A stretch of 31,223 nucleotides of DNA from JAJPJX01 sp964568355 (GCA_964568355.1 CAZMRK010000159.1:1-31223); one strand, 5' to 3'; counted from the stretch's first letter, positions 7,349 to 15,309 are shown. A program made the numbers and translations. Notes: a model not told the origin generated them from the letters alone.

Positions 7349-8044
7349 TTAAAGCGACTGCAAGCGGCGCGTTCGCTGTTCGGGATCGGACATCAGTGCG
7401 ACAGCATGCTTATATCCGGACAGGCAACCGCGTAAGACCGCCAGGCTGCTGTAGTAGTCGTTGTACCGGAAAAAGCCAGTCTGCCCGCGCCACATCGGAT
7501 AGCAGTCGCAGGCCTGCATCCATTTTTCGTATACCGGCTCGATGTCGAGGAAGGTATCTGGCTGGAAACGATTGGCATCTTCCCAATTATCCGCGTAGTA
7601 GAACTGGGCGACTGAATGTGCCGGATGCTTGCGGGCGAGCGGGGCTAGGGCGGCGTAGAAGATGGCATCGTGAACAATCAGATGGCAGTTCTGATGATCC
7701 TTGTGCCAACTTCCGTTCCAGTGCGTTACGATGATCTCCGGCTTCTGCTCGCGAATGACATCACACACGGCACGGGTGCTCTCGTCGTTGAAGGGAATCT
7801 CCGCATCCGGGTAAGAAAGGAAGAGAGCCTCGCCCCCTAACAGGCGCATGGCCTTTTCGGTTGCGGCACGCTGCATTTCGCCGTATTGCCGGACTGGGAT
7901 GTGCTCCGGCGCACCTTTTTCTCCCATCGAGAGGTTAAGCAGAACGCCTGTCCCGCCATGCTCGATCTGCTGTGCAAGGACAGCTCCCATGGTGAAGACG
8001 CCGTCACCAGGATGCGCTGCAATCGCCATAATCTTACCAGGCAT
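7349..8044 (-). CDS. PIG-L (LmbE-like) deacetylase family protein
   Basis: The 231-residue product starts at ATG 8044 behind GGAGG (7 bases upstream). It has the PIG-L architecture: an N-terminal AHPGDGVFTMGAVLA (residues 10-24), an LxLSMGEKG segment, FLSYPDAEIPF, and HKDHQNCH at 114-121. These enzymes are zinc-dependent N-deacetylases of GlcNAc conjugates and related compounds. The ligands His11, Asp14 and His117 are present. The first Asp of the usual AHPDD motif, the general base in MshB, is Gly13 here. Some PIG-L subfamilies carry such a change, so it may have altered or no hydrolase activity. No signal peptide, so probably cytoplasmic. It is divergent from the GH140-like gene; the substrate is not predictable from the context. 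Confidence 0.8.
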   Translation of the reverse strand: MPGKIMAIAAHPGDGVFTMGAVLAQQIEHGGTGVLLNLSMGEKGAPEHIPVRQYGEMQRAATEKAMRLLGGEALFLSYPDAEIPFNDESTRAVCDVIREQKPEIIVTHWNGSWHKDHQNCHLIVHDAIFYAALAPLARKHPAHSVAQFYYADNWEDANRFQPDTFLDIEPVYEKWMQACDCYPMWRGQTGFFRYNDYYSSLAVLRGCLSGYKHAVALMSDPEQRTRRLQSL

Positions 8045-8260
8045 CCCTGCCTCCGCTCTTCTGACTTCGCATTTGCCTGCTATCCCTCCCGGCTGATCAT
8101 GACATTAAAGTCATCAGGATATTATAGTCTTATTGCGCTGTCAGCGGCGGACTTCTGTACCGCCTCCCAATCGGCAGGCGCTCTGACGCGACTGGCTTTA
8201 TGGCGGCCTAAGGGAGTGCTTCTTTCTCGCCTCACCCGATGTTATGTTTACACTATTTCT
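8045..8260. other. Divergent intergenic region
   Basis: These 216 bases separate the divergent PIG-L and GH140-like genes. The long plus-strand frame that runs through here from about 7886 has no family match upstream of 8261 and is antisense to the PIG-L gene at its left end, so it is not counted as coding. An AT-rich stretch lies near 8100-8130, and a -10-like box adjoins the GH start. Confidence 0.45.
8249..8260 (+). promoter_or_regulatory. Candidate leaderless -10 element of the GH140-like gene
   Basis: TACACT at 8249-8254 ends six bases before ATG 8261, placing a transcription start at or within a base of the start codon. No Shine-Dalgarno sequence precedes the ATG and no good -35 was found. 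It would fit a leaderless mRNA, but a -10 hexamer alone is weak evidence. Confidence 0.3.
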
Positions 8261-10102
8261 ATGGGCATCAAGGGTGTGGTGGTCGCATGTGTGTTCGGTG
8301 CGGCCGGCCTTCTGGCGCAGGAGCCGTGCGCCAATACGCCGGCGTTCACTCCGTGCGACTTTCCGTTTGAGCTGACTGATTCGGACGCCTCGGCGCATCC
8401 GAACCCCTATCTCAGTGTGGATTTGCACGCCGAGTTCAAGTCGCCGAGTTTCCGCACCTACCTGATGCCGGCCTTTTGGGACGGCGGCCGCCGCCTGGTA
8501 ATTCGCTTTACCCCCACCGAGCCCGGTAACTGGGAGTACCGCATTACCAGCAACATCACCGCTTGGAACGGGAAAAAGGGGACTTTCACGACTGCCGCAT
8601 CCGAAGCCCCCGGATTCATCATGCCGCGGAACGTCCACCACTGGTCCTACGTGGATAGCTATCGGCCGCACCTGTGGATGGGCGACACCTCCTACCGATT
8701 CGCCTTCCTCGATCAGCCGGTCTTTGAGCGTGTGGTGGAAACTCGGGCCGCTCAGAAATTCACCCATATCCGCGGTCTGGTGCTGGGTACCGGGCAAGAT
8801 GCGTCCCGCATGTACTCTTCACCGGATCAGCCGAATCCTGCCGGCTTTCAGGCGCTCGATCAGCGCATTCTTTACATGAATCGCAAAGGCATCATCGCCG
8901 ACCTGATCCTCGCCGGCGCGAATGACCAGCTCTCCCGCCTTTTTCCCACCTGGCAGCAGCGTCAGCGCTATATCCGCTATCTGGTGGCCCGCTACGCGCC
9001 GATGAACATCACCTGGCAGGGCTTCCGCGATTTTGAAAGCTATCAGAACGGGCGCGAACTGCTCAAGGAGGTCGGCAAGCTGCTGAAGGAGGGCGATCCC
9101 TACCACCATCCCCTCACCACCGGAAATCAGGCGACGTCCGCTCCGGTTCAGGACGACGGCTGGCAAAACTTCATCTCCTACCAGTCCTCCGACATCCAGC
9201 TAGGCTCCATCGAACATCAGCTCTTTCCGCTTCCGTTCGTCAACCTGAATTGCGGCGTCGAAGATAGCGGGGCAGGGAAGTCCGATCCTGATGCTGTCGA
9301 CCTGGACACCTTCCGCCATCGCCTCTGGAATGCCACCATGAACGGCCAGTATGTCACCTACGCCAACACGGGAACCTATGGAGGCGGCTCGCTTCCTGTC
9401 GATCCGAAATACCTGGATTCGCCGGGCGCCAAGATGATGCAGTCCTGGTACGAGTTCTTCTCCACCTCCCGTCATTGGGAACTGGAGCCTTATTTCGATG
9501 TCGATGGCGGCCGCGGTCTTGCTCTGGAGGGGGTGGAATACATCATCTACCTGGAGAAGCCCGGACCGGTCGAAGTCCTGGTCGAAAAGCACGGATATGA
9601 CGTGAGTTGGATCAATCCCATTACCGGCGAACGCATCAAAGAAAAAGGTTTCAAGGGCGAGCACTACACCGGAGAGCCGCCCGACAAGAACCATGACTGG
9701 GTCTTGCAGATCTCCCGGGAGGGCCACAAGGAAGGTATGCTCAGATCCTACAAGTTTGAGTCGCGGCGCATCGAGCTGCAGGTCATCGAGCAGAATCAGG
9801 CCAAGGTGCCCTTCGAAGTCGCCGAGCCTGCGCACGATTTCTCGCTGTCCAAACCCCAGCCGTTTGCCGTTAAAATGGCCCGGGAAACGCACGCCACGCG
9901 CTCCATGATGTATCTCTGGACCGTCGATTGCCCCGCTGAAGGGCACGGCTTCCGCGTTGCCGGCACCGGCTCCAAAGGTGTTCTGAACATTCCCCCGTCG
10001 CTCGCGTCCAAATTCCCGGCTGTGTTAAGCCTGCGGCTCTATGGCATGAACGCCGTCGGCAAGGTCTACGAAGTGGACCGGGCCTATCAGATCACCCAGT
10101 GA
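8261..10102 (+). CDS. Secreted GH140-like glycoside hydrolase (DUF5060 + DUF4038)
   Basis: The 613-residue product begins at ATG 8261, which gives a short signal peptide (MGIKGVVVACVFGAAGLLAQ). Residues ~30-125 form a DUF5060-type beta domain (NPYLSVDLHAEF, FWDGGRRLVIRFTPTEPGNWEYRI). A DUF4038-like TIM barrel follows from about 130: HLWMGDTSYRFAF, KFTHIRGLVLG, RYIRYLVARYAPMNITWQGFRDFE near 240-265, and PLTTGNQATSA. A C-terminal DUF4038-type beta region follows (WELEPYFDV, GYDVSWINPITGE), and the tail is beta-rich. The family includes apiosidases and other plant-polysaccharide enzymes (GH140). FRDFE replaces the more usual W-x-x-x-N/D-E, so the acid/base residue is uncertain. The stop overlaps the tsaB start (GTGA), so the two are translationally coupled. 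Confidence 0.8.
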   Translation: MGIKGVVVACVFGAAGLLAQEPCANTPAFTPCDFPFELTDSDASAHPNPYLSVDLHAEFKSPSFRTYLMPAFWDGGRRLVIRFTPTEPGNWEYRITSNITAWNGKKGTFTTAASEAPGFIMPRNVHHWSYVDSYRPHLWMGDTSYRFAFLDQPVFERVVETRAAQKFTHIRGLVLGTGQDASRMYSSPDQPNPAGFQALDQRILYMNRKGIIADLILAGANDQLSRLFPTWQQRQRYIRYLVARYAPMNITWQGFRDFESYQNGRELLKEVGKLLKEGDPYHHPLTTGNQATSAPVQDDGWQNFISYQSSDIQLGSIEHQLFPLPFVNLNCGVEDSGAGKSDPDAVDLDTFRHRLWNATMNGQYVTYANTGTYGGGSLPVDPKYLDSPGAKMMQSWYEFFSTSRHWELEPYFDVDGGRGLALEGVEYIIYLEKPGPVEVLVEKHGYDVSWINPITGERIKEKGFKGEHYTGEPPDKNHDWVLQISREGHKEGMLRSYKFESRRIELQVIEQNQAKVPFEVAEPAHDFSLSKPQPFAVKMARETHATRSMMYLWTVDCPAEGHGFRVAGTGSKGVLNIPPSLASKFPAVLSLRLYGMNAVGKVYEVDRAYQITQ

Positions 10103-10761
10103 CCCCACTCCTTCTTTCCGTCGATACCACCCACGAATTCGGCAGCCTGGCATTACTGCGAGGGGACGACGTGCAGGACGAAGTCCTACTGCATTCGCCC
10201 GAGGGTTTCGGGCACATTTTGTACAACCACCTGGACCGTCTCCTCGCCCGCCATCACGCAAAAGTCCACCAGGTGGATTGTTTTGCGGTTGCGTCTGGTC
10301 CAGGCTCGTTTACCGGTGTGCGCATCGGTCTGGCCGCGGTAAAGGGGCTCGCCGAAGCCACGGGAAAGCCCGCCGTAGCCGTCTCGAACCTTCAGGCACT
10401 GGCCATGTTCGGCACGCTCCCCTTCCGCGCGACCCTCCTCGACGCCCGCCGGGGAGAAGTCTATGCCGCAATCTATGATTCCAACGGGAACATCGTCCAG
10501 CCCGAAGCGGTCCTGAAATTTCGTGACTGGCTGGCCTCGCTTCCTGCGGGAGAAGTCGAAGTTCTTTCGACTGATCCCGCCCCTTTTCTTCCATCGTTGC
10601 CTCCCGGCGCCAAAATCACAGCCGTTCCCCGAGCGCTGGCCGGAGCCGTAGGAAGAATTGCCTGTCGGGTCTATCAGAATGGGGAAGCTCGGGAGCCGGC
10701 GGCACTGGACGCAAACTACGTCCGCCGGTCGGACGCCGAGCTGTTCTGGAAAGATGGATAG
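10099..10761 (+). CDS. tsaB: tRNA threonylcarbamoyladenosine biosynthesis protein TsaB
   Basis: The 220-residue product starts at GTG 10099, overlapping the preceding TGA by four bases. It has the N-terminal ASKHA strand LLLSVDTTHEFGSLALL (4-20) and the signature ASGPGSFTGVRIGLAAVKGLA (65-85), followed by LDARRGEVYAAIYD. TsaB is the non-catalytic scaffold that pairs with TsaD and TsaE to make t6A37 in ANN-decoding tRNAs, in the cytoplasm. Length is close to the usual ~230. The coupling to a secreted glycosidase is unusual, since tsaB normally lies with tsaE, rimI or tsaD; none of those is in the window. The stop is 23 bases from the convergent FecR-like gene. Confidence 0.92.
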   Translation: MTPLLLSVDTTHEFGSLALLRGDDVQDEVLLHSPEGFGHILYNHLDRLLARHHAKVHQVDCFAVASGPGSFTGVRIGLAAVKGLAEATGKPAVAVSNLQALAMFGTLPFRATLLDARRGEVYAAIYDSNGNIVQPEAVLKFRDWLASLPAGEVEVLSTDPAPFLPSLPPGAKITAVPRALAGAVGRIACRVYQNGEAREPAALDANYVRRSDAELFWKDG

Positions 10762-10784
10762 TTGGCTCGCCGCCCCTACGAAAT

Positions 10785-11498
10785 TCACCACGTTCGCCGC
10801 GGAATCGGCACCATGACGGTGGGAAAGGGGCGACTTCTGCGGTGGGCGCCAGTCTTAGCAGCAGGCAAGCCGGCTTCGGCTTGAACGCGATCACGATTGG
10901 CAGTTGCAATGGCGCCCCGGCGCTCCAGAGCCCATCGTTCGAGACCGTCCGGTTCGCTTTTTGGTGCCGGGAAAATCTGTAGGGACGAGAACACGAGGCG
11001 TTTTGCCTCAGTGACAACGAAATTCTCGTGATCATCCGTTACCTTGGCACGGCCTTTGAGAACGGTCAACTGGGGCGGCTCCGCATCGATGCGATACAAC
11101 CCGGATGCCGACAGCCGAATCTGCGAGCTGTGAAAAATCATGACGATGGAGCCATCCGCCGGTAGTCCCAGTGACTGAACCATAGCGGATCCTTTCAGAA
11201 ATTCGATGTGCGTGTCGGTCAGGATATTTCGCTCCATTCGAAGTGCGCTGTTTCGTCCCAGCCAGAGGAAGGATTCCGGGCCAAGAAGGATTTCCACCTG
11301 CCCATCGCTTGCGGCGAGCCGTGAGCCTTCTGGGATTTCAGGAAATCGACCGTGAATCGGAGAGACCGGTTGGCCATCGATGGCGACGTTTCCTTCGAAA
11401 AAGTGGATAAGCCCGGAGTGGGCCGAAATTACGGATTGAGCTAGGGCTGCAATACCAAACAACGTGAAGGTGCATACCAGAATGCCCCGAAGCAGCAT
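10785..11498 (-). CDS. FecR-like secreted protein
   Basis: An upstream in-frame ATG (11516) exists, but ATG 11498 is chosen. It has GAGGAGGGG just upstream and opens directly into a signal peptide (MLLRGILVCTFTLFGIAALAQ). The 237-residue product then shows the FecR-like pattern: an early beta segment (GLIHFFEGNVAIDGQPV), EGSRLAASDGQVEILLGPESFLWLGRNSALRM and a second strand set (LYRIDAEPPQLTVLKGRAKV). Secreted single-domain FecR-like proteins without a FecA/FecI partner are common in Acidobacteriota and their role is not known. The C-terminal ~40 residues are basic and low complexity. It is divergent from the TlpA-like gene, with a TATAAT between them. Confidence 0.7.
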   Translation of the reverse strand: MLLRGILVCTFTLFGIAALAQSVISAHSGLIHFFEGNVAIDGQPVSPIHGRFPEIPEGSRLAASDGQVEILLGPESFLWLGRNSALRMERNILTDTHIEFLKGSAMVQSLGLPADGSIVMIFHSSQIRLSASGLYRIDAEPPQLTVLKGRAKVTDDHENFVVTEAKRLVFSSLQIFPAPKSEPDGLERWALERRGAIATANRDRVQAEAGLPAAKTGAHRRSRPFPTVMVPIPRRTW

Positions 11499-11554
11499 GC
11501 TGCCCCTCCTCTCCATACTGTACGCGATTTCGGCTTGGTTGTCCCAGAGGCCAA

Positions 11555-11560
11555 ATTATA
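11555..11560 (-). promoter_or_regulatory. -10 element for the FecR-like gene
   Basis: A perfect TATAAT on the minus strand, 56 bases upstream of ATG 11498. The nearest -35-like TTGAGA (11584-11589) is 23 bases away, too far for a standard spacer, so this is a -10 only assignment. Confidence 0.4.
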
Positions 11561-11628
11561 GATGGACCAGAATTCCTGGGCCGTCTCAATTGTGGTTATA
11601 CTCTGGACTCTGGAGGACGACTTCGGCT

Positions 11629-12147
11629 ATGAACATCACCAGTGCAGTGGTTATATCCCTGTCGTTGGCCTGCGCTGCCGGCGCAGCAACGAAGGCGGAT
11701 CTGAATGCGAAGAGTCTCGACGGCCAGAAAGTTCGCCTGAAAGACCTCCGGGGCAAACTCGTCGTTTTGAACTTCTGGGCGACCTGGTGTGCGCCATGTC
11801 GAGACGAGTTGCCTATGCTGGTCAGCGCTGCTAAAGCCGCCGCGAACACCGACCTGGTGTTCCTAGCCGTATCTTTAGATGACGCGAAAACTCAAGCCCG
11901 GATCCCGGATGCGATAAGCCGGTTCGGTATCACGTTTCCCGTGTGGGTCGGCGCGACGGGAGATGACGTCTATCGGCTGTCGAAGGGGGAGATGGTTCCA
12001 GCCACGATCTTCATCGACCGGGATGGCGCCATTGAGGCCCGAGTTTCCGGACAAATCCGCGAAAAAGAGCTAAAAGAACGCATCAACTGGCTGACGGGAG
12101 ATCACAAGGGCCCGCGGCCTGAAGAGTTCATTTCCCACCCTAACTAG
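11629..12147 (+). CDS. TlpA/ResA-like thiol-disulfide oxidoreductase
   Basis: The 172-residue product starts at ATG 11629, with GGAGG 12 bases upstream. It has a signal peptide (MNITSAVVISLSLACAAGAA) and an AhpC/TSA-thioredoxin fold: VRLKDLRGKLVVLNFWATWCAPC with the redox pair Cys54/Cys57, then LPMLVSA, VFLAVSLDD and the cis-Pro strand MVPATIFIDRDG. This is the TlpA/ResA type, acting in the periplasm to reduce disulfides of apocytochromes or other thiol proteins. No cytochrome maturation gene is adjacent, so the partner is unknown. The frame extends upstream to 11464, but the signal peptide fixes the start. A TATACT at 11597-11602 is a possible -10. Confidence 0.88.
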   Translation: MNITSAVVISLSLACAAGAATKADLNAKSLDGQKVRLKDLRGKLVVLNFWATWCAPCRDELPMLVSAAKAAANTDLVFLAVSLDDAKTQARIPDAISRFGITFPVWVGATGDDVYRLSKGEMVPATIFIDRDGAIEARVSGQIREKELKERINWLTGDHKGPRPEEFISHPN

Positions 12148-12174
12148 TTATTTTTAGTTAATTATTTTCAACTA

Positions 12175-12202
12175 TTGATAAGGGGGGGAGAGCAAGTATA
12201 GA
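12175..12202 (+). promoter_or_regulatory. Sigma-70-type promoter for the outer-membrane protein gene
   Basis: TTGATA at 12175-12180 and TATAGA at 12197-12202 are 16 bases apart; TAGAAT at 12199-12204 is an alternative -10. Transcription would start near 12210, leaving about 50 bases of leader that contains GGGAGGG before GTG 12259. The upstream 30 bases are AT-rich, like an UP element. Confidence 0.55.
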
Positions 12203-12258
12203 ATCGGCCCACGCTGTTGCACTTTCTGACAATTTGCTGAAATTGGGAGGGATTTCAC

Positions 12259-13398
12259 GTGGCGCCGTCCTGTGTGCAAGTTCGTTATCTCTGGTTGACT
12301 TCTGCGCTGGTTATGTTGTTCGCTTCTGGCGGGGCGCTTTATGGGCAGGGTTGCATCGTAGCCAGATCGAGTTCTCTCGCCGGCGGTCCGGAGACGCAAG
12401 GTGGCTATCTGGCGCCCGGAGAATTTGAATTTTCCATTGGATTGCGGCATCAGTTCTCATTCCGCCATTTCGTCGGGGATGTCGAACAGAAACAGCGCAT
12501 TCAGATGGGAAATCAGGTGATGAACAAGATCAACCTGCTGAATTTCAATCTCAATTATCAGGTCAGTCACCGGTTCAGTTTTCAGATCAGTGCCCCGTTG
12601 CTGCTCGCCAGCCGGCGGTCGAACAACTCCCCGTACACGACAACTAGCCAGGGAATCGGCGACATCATTGTGTCGGCGCAGGGCTGGGTCTGGGATACGC
12701 GGGAGAATTCGAAAGGCAATGTCGCGTTTACTTTCGGGGGAATGTTTCCTTCGGGGCGCGACAACGTGGTGAATCGCGTGGATAAGCTGGACGGGAATGG
12801 ACCCGTCAATACACTTGTCGACTACTCGATTCAACCCGGCTCCGGCGGATATGGCATGGTTTTCGGATGGCAGGCGTTCAGGAATTTCGGTGCGGCTCAA
12901 GCCTATTTCAATGGGAGCTATATCGCAACACCGCAGAACACCAACGGTGTGGTGCGCTCGACGACGGCTGCGGCGCTTCTGCAGCAGGTATCCATCTCAG
13001 ACCAATACCTTCTGGAAGCTGGCGCTGCGGTGCCGCTTGGCAAGGTCCGCGGGCTTTCGCTTACGGTCGGGCCTCGCTGGGAGGGTGTTCCCGCAAAGGA
13101 CCTGATCGGCAAGAATGAAGGATTCCGCCGGCCGGGCTACGCCGTGTCGTTGGAAGTGGGCGTCCAGTATGTGCGCGGGCGGCAGCTTTTCACCGGAACA
13201 GTCGGAAAAGCCATCCTCCGAGATCGTACGCGCAGCTATCCGGACCGCGTCTACGGCTCTCATGGAGATGCGGCATTCGCCGACTACCTGTGGCTGGCCA
13301 GCTATTCGGTCCGCTTCGGTGGACCCCATCTGCGTATGCACGCTCCCGGTGCAAAACCGGACGTGACGAACGGCGCCGTGCACGGAACGACCGACTAA
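12259..13398 (+). CDS. Outer-membrane beta-barrel protein, function unknown
   Basis: The 379-residue product starts at GTG 12259 with GGGAGGG 7 bases upstream. Residues 1-30 are a signal peptide (LWLTSALVMLFASGGALYGQ). The rest is a string of amphipathic beta strands: FEFSIGLRHQFSFRHF, KINLLNFNLNYQVSHRFSFQISAPL, GIGDIIVSAQGWVW, NVAFTFGGMFPSG, LSLTVGPRWEG and DYLWLASYSVRFGG. The I-G-D-I strand after S-A-P-L is typical of the MetA-pathway/transporter-like outer-membrane barrel family often found near metal or aromatic utilisation genes. No partner gene is adjacent. The C-terminal ~25 residues are soluble and carry no terminal Phe, which is atypical. It probably forms its own transcription unit, followed directly by a MITE-like repeat. 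Confidence 0.65.
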   Translation: MAPSCVQVRYLWLTSALVMLFASGGALYGQGCIVARSSSLAGGPETQGGYLAPGEFEFSIGLRHQFSFRHFVGDVEQKQRIQMGNQVMNKINLLNFNLNYQVSHRFSFQISAPLLLASRRSNNSPYTTTSQGIGDIIVSAQGWVWDTRENSKGNVAFTFGGMFPSGRDNVVNRVDKLDGNGPVNTLVDYSIQPGSGGYGMVFGWQAFRNFGAAQAYFNGSYIATPQNTNGVVRSTTAAALLQQVSISDQYLLEAGAAVPLGKVRGLSLTVGPRWEGVPAKDLIGKNEGFRRPGYAVSLEVGVQYVRGRQLFTGTVGKAILRDRTRSYPDRVYGSHGDAAFADYLWLASYSVRFGGPHLRMHAPGAKPDVTNGAVHGTTD

Positions 13399-13536
13399 AC
13401 TGTGTTACAAAGTGGCCGCTAAGATGCCCGGTCTTGTGGGGCCGGCTTTCAGCCGGCGCCGGACTTCAGTCCGGCAAACCGTGCGCCGGTTAAAACCAGC
13501 GCGCAGGCTGAAGCTCACCCCACTTTGTAAGACAGT
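13399..13536. mobile_element. 138-bp MITE/REP-like element with 17-bp terminal inverted repeats
   Basis: The ends ACTGTGTTACAAAGTGG (13399-13415) and its near-exact reverse complement (13520-13536) match at 16 of 17 positions. Inside are three consecutive hairpins: GCCGGCT-TTC-AGCCGGC (13441-13457), GCCGGACT-TC-AGTCCGGC (13458-13475) and a one-mismatch stem at 13483-13502. No protein is encoded. The left end begins on the base after the TAA of the outer-membrane gene. The architecture fits a non-autonomous element or palindromic repeat mobilised in trans; no transposase is in the window. Confidence 0.7.
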
Positions 13537-13612
13537 AGGGCGCTCGGGACGGAATCTGCTGGCCGGTCGCCGAGTTGCTTTGTAAGGATGGATAGTCAGC
13601 TAGACTGGCGGC
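13537..13612. other. Short spacer after the MITE-like element
   Basis: No gene or clear signal. The stretch contains a partial echo of the element end (GCTTTGTAAGGATGG near 13577-13591), possibly a degenerate remnant. Confidence 0.3.
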
Positions 13613-14077
13613 TTACTTCTCATTGACCTTCACGATCGCGTAGGTGACCTGTTTGCCGGCGCCGACTAACACCTGGTGCGCAATCTTGGACGGAATGTTC
13701 ACGATGTCGCCTGGGCCAAGCGTGCGTTTTTCACCACCATTAATGGATGCGCCGCGGATCTCTCCCGGCCCCGTCGTCCGCCCGCCCACCACTGTCCCTC
13801 CGATGATCAGCGTGGCCTCTCCACTTTCGATCACAAAGACATCAGCCAGGGCGTCGTGTAGCTCCGCCTCGCCGTTCCCTTCTCGATGGACGATCATGAC
13901 CAGATGGTTATCGAATTTGGCCAGGGGCTGCGTGGCCACCTTCTGCTCGTTGATCTTCGGAGCTAACTCCTTGGTGTAGCCCTTCAACTGCGCGCTCTTC
14001 CAAATCTGAAATCCCGGAGGAGGGGCGGCCACAAGGGCGGCCGCGGCTATGCAAAGCGCCGTCGCGATCGTTTTCAT
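13613..14077 (-). CDS. Secreted cupin-domain protein
   Basis: The 154-residue product starts at ATG 14077; AGGAG lies about 14 bases upstream, a long spacing. It has a signal peptide (MKTIATALCIAAAALVAA) and one cupin barrel. The first motif region is LVMIVHREGNGEAELHDALADVFVIESGEATLIIGG and the second is LGPGDIVNIPSKIAHQVLV. The first motif keeps only one His (HDALAD instead of HxH), while the second keeps P-x-x-x-x-H, so metal binding may be partial. Secreted small cupins of this type are frequent in Acidobacteriota and uncharacterised. It lies 18 bases downstream of the GH172 gene, on the same strand, so co-transcription is likely. Confidence 0.8.
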   Translation of the reverse strand: MKTIATALCIAAAALVAAPPPGFQIWKSAQLKGYTKELAPKINEQKVATQPLAKFDNHLVMIVHREGNGEAELHDALADVFVIESGEATLIIGGTVVGGRTTGPGEIRGASINGGEKRTLGPGDIVNIPSKIAHQVLVGAGKQVTYAIVKVNEK

Positions 14078-14095
14078 GAGAGTTTTTGGTTCTCC

Positions 14096-15298
14096 TTAGC
14101 TGGGTTGTGCGCCACCCGGCCCTGCCACTGCTTTCATCACCGGAACACGTTGTTCGGCGGGAGGGAGCGGTGGAAAATCCGTGTAAGGCTGCGTCTGGTA
14201 CCAGTAGCACACAGAATAAAAGTTATCCGCCCTGTGGTTGGCGTGCCCGTGTTCCATGGTGTGCTTCATGTAGCGGGTGAACGTTACCGGGTTGTCTGCA
14301 TGCCAGCGGTACAGGCAGTAGCGGCCGCCGGTGCGTTCGGCCGATTGCACAAACTGTGCGCCGTTGTAAAGATGCGCAAAGGGGATAATTCCGTCGCGGC
14401 CGCCGAAGTCCCATGCCCCGCAAAAATAATCCTCCGACCCGGTGCCGATGATCACCGGTTTGGATTCGTCGTCGACGAAGATCATGTCATCGCCTTCCCC
14501 CATCCAGAATTCCTGGTTCTGCAGGACCCCCAGCGTCACACCCATCAGGTGTCCCCTGCCGCGCGTCTCGCCGTAAACGTAGTTCAGCTTTCCATCGGGA
14601 TTCTTCAGGCGGTTGGCGTCTCCGTTATTCTTCCAGTCGTTGGTGGTCGGGTGATTCGGGGTTGCCTGGCGGTATTGCGCATGAAAGTAGAGGGCGTCGT
14701 CCGGAAGTTCCGGCCAAAGCTGGTAATCGATATTCGAGTAGAAAGCGCCGACATCCTGCGGACCTTCGTTGCTCGCCGTAATGCGAGCTGACTTGCGGAA
14801 CGGCATCGCAAAATAGCAGTTCAGCGCCTTCACCGACGAGCAGTTCAGGAATGCCGATTGATATACCAGGTACTGCCCCAGGTTCAATCCGAAAAAGTCG
14901 CCCACGGGCACTTCCACGCTGGGCTTGCTGTTCCCGTCCCAGTACATCCGGATGACGACTTCTTTCAGGTGATTCGCACTCTGTGCGGCGATGGTGAACC
15001 AGATGTGGCTGATGATTCCCGGCCCGGACGATTGAAAGACGTCGATCGTCTCCCCCGGTTTGATGGGCCAGCGGTCGGAATTGCCGCCGGTGCGATCGTG
15101 GCTGGATTGTTTCAGTGACTTGTAGTTTTGGGCGCGCGTGTAGCTGGGCAGAAAACGGAAGTCGCTGCGTCCCGCCGGACGCTGGTTTTGCGCTGCCGCG
15201 GTCGGCGCCGCGGCGGCTGAAAGACCGGCGAACCCCGCGAGACGTTGTAGAAAACCGCGTCGCGGAGCCTCCTGGGTGAAAACGGGATGAATTTTCAT
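14096..15298 (-). CDS. GH172 (DUF2961) glycoside hydrolase with Tat-type signal
   Basis: The 400-residue product starts at ATG 15298. The N-terminus has RRGFLQRLAGFAGLSAAAA, a twin-arginine-like signal, so export in folded form is likely. The jelly-roll DUF2961 domain follows: GETIDVFQSSGPGIISHIWFT, VEVPVGDFFGLNLGQY, GHLMGVTLG and the conserved FWMGEGDDMIFVDDE and IIGTGSEDYFCGAWDFGG. GH172 includes difructose-anhydride synthase/hydrolase and alpha-fructofuranosidase or arabinofuranosidase enzymes. Glu268 and Glu289 are 21 residues apart, the spacing of the catalytic pair in characterised members. It is first in a two-gene unit with the cupin gene. Substrate cannot be predicted from this context. 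Confidence 0.85.
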   Translation of the reverse strand: MKIHPVFTQEAPRRGFLQRLAGFAGLSAAAAPTAAAQNQRPAGRSDFRFLPSYTRAQNYKSLKQSSHDRTGGNSDRWPIKPGETIDVFQSSGPGIISHIWFTIAAQSANHLKEVVIRMYWDGNSKPSVEVPVGDFFGLNLGQYLVYQSAFLNCSSVKALNCYFAMPFRKSARITASNEGPQDVGAFYSNIDYQLWPELPDDALYFHAQYRQATPNHPTTNDWKNNGDANRLKNPDGKLNYVYGETRGRGHLMGVTLGVLQNQEFWMGEGDDMIFVDDESKPVIIGTGSEDYFCGAWDFGGRDGIIPFAHLYNGAQFVQSAERTGGRYCLYRWHADNPVTFTRYMKHTMEHGHANHRADNFYSVCYWYQTQPYTDFPPLPPAEQRVPVMKAVAGPGGAQPS

Positions 15299-15309
15299 GC
15301 CAACGCCGG

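Noticed and set aside
7886..8260. Upstream extension of the GH140-like reading frame
   Set aside because: Partly antisense to the PIG-L gene, no family similarity, and it would hide the signal peptide beginning at ATG 8261.
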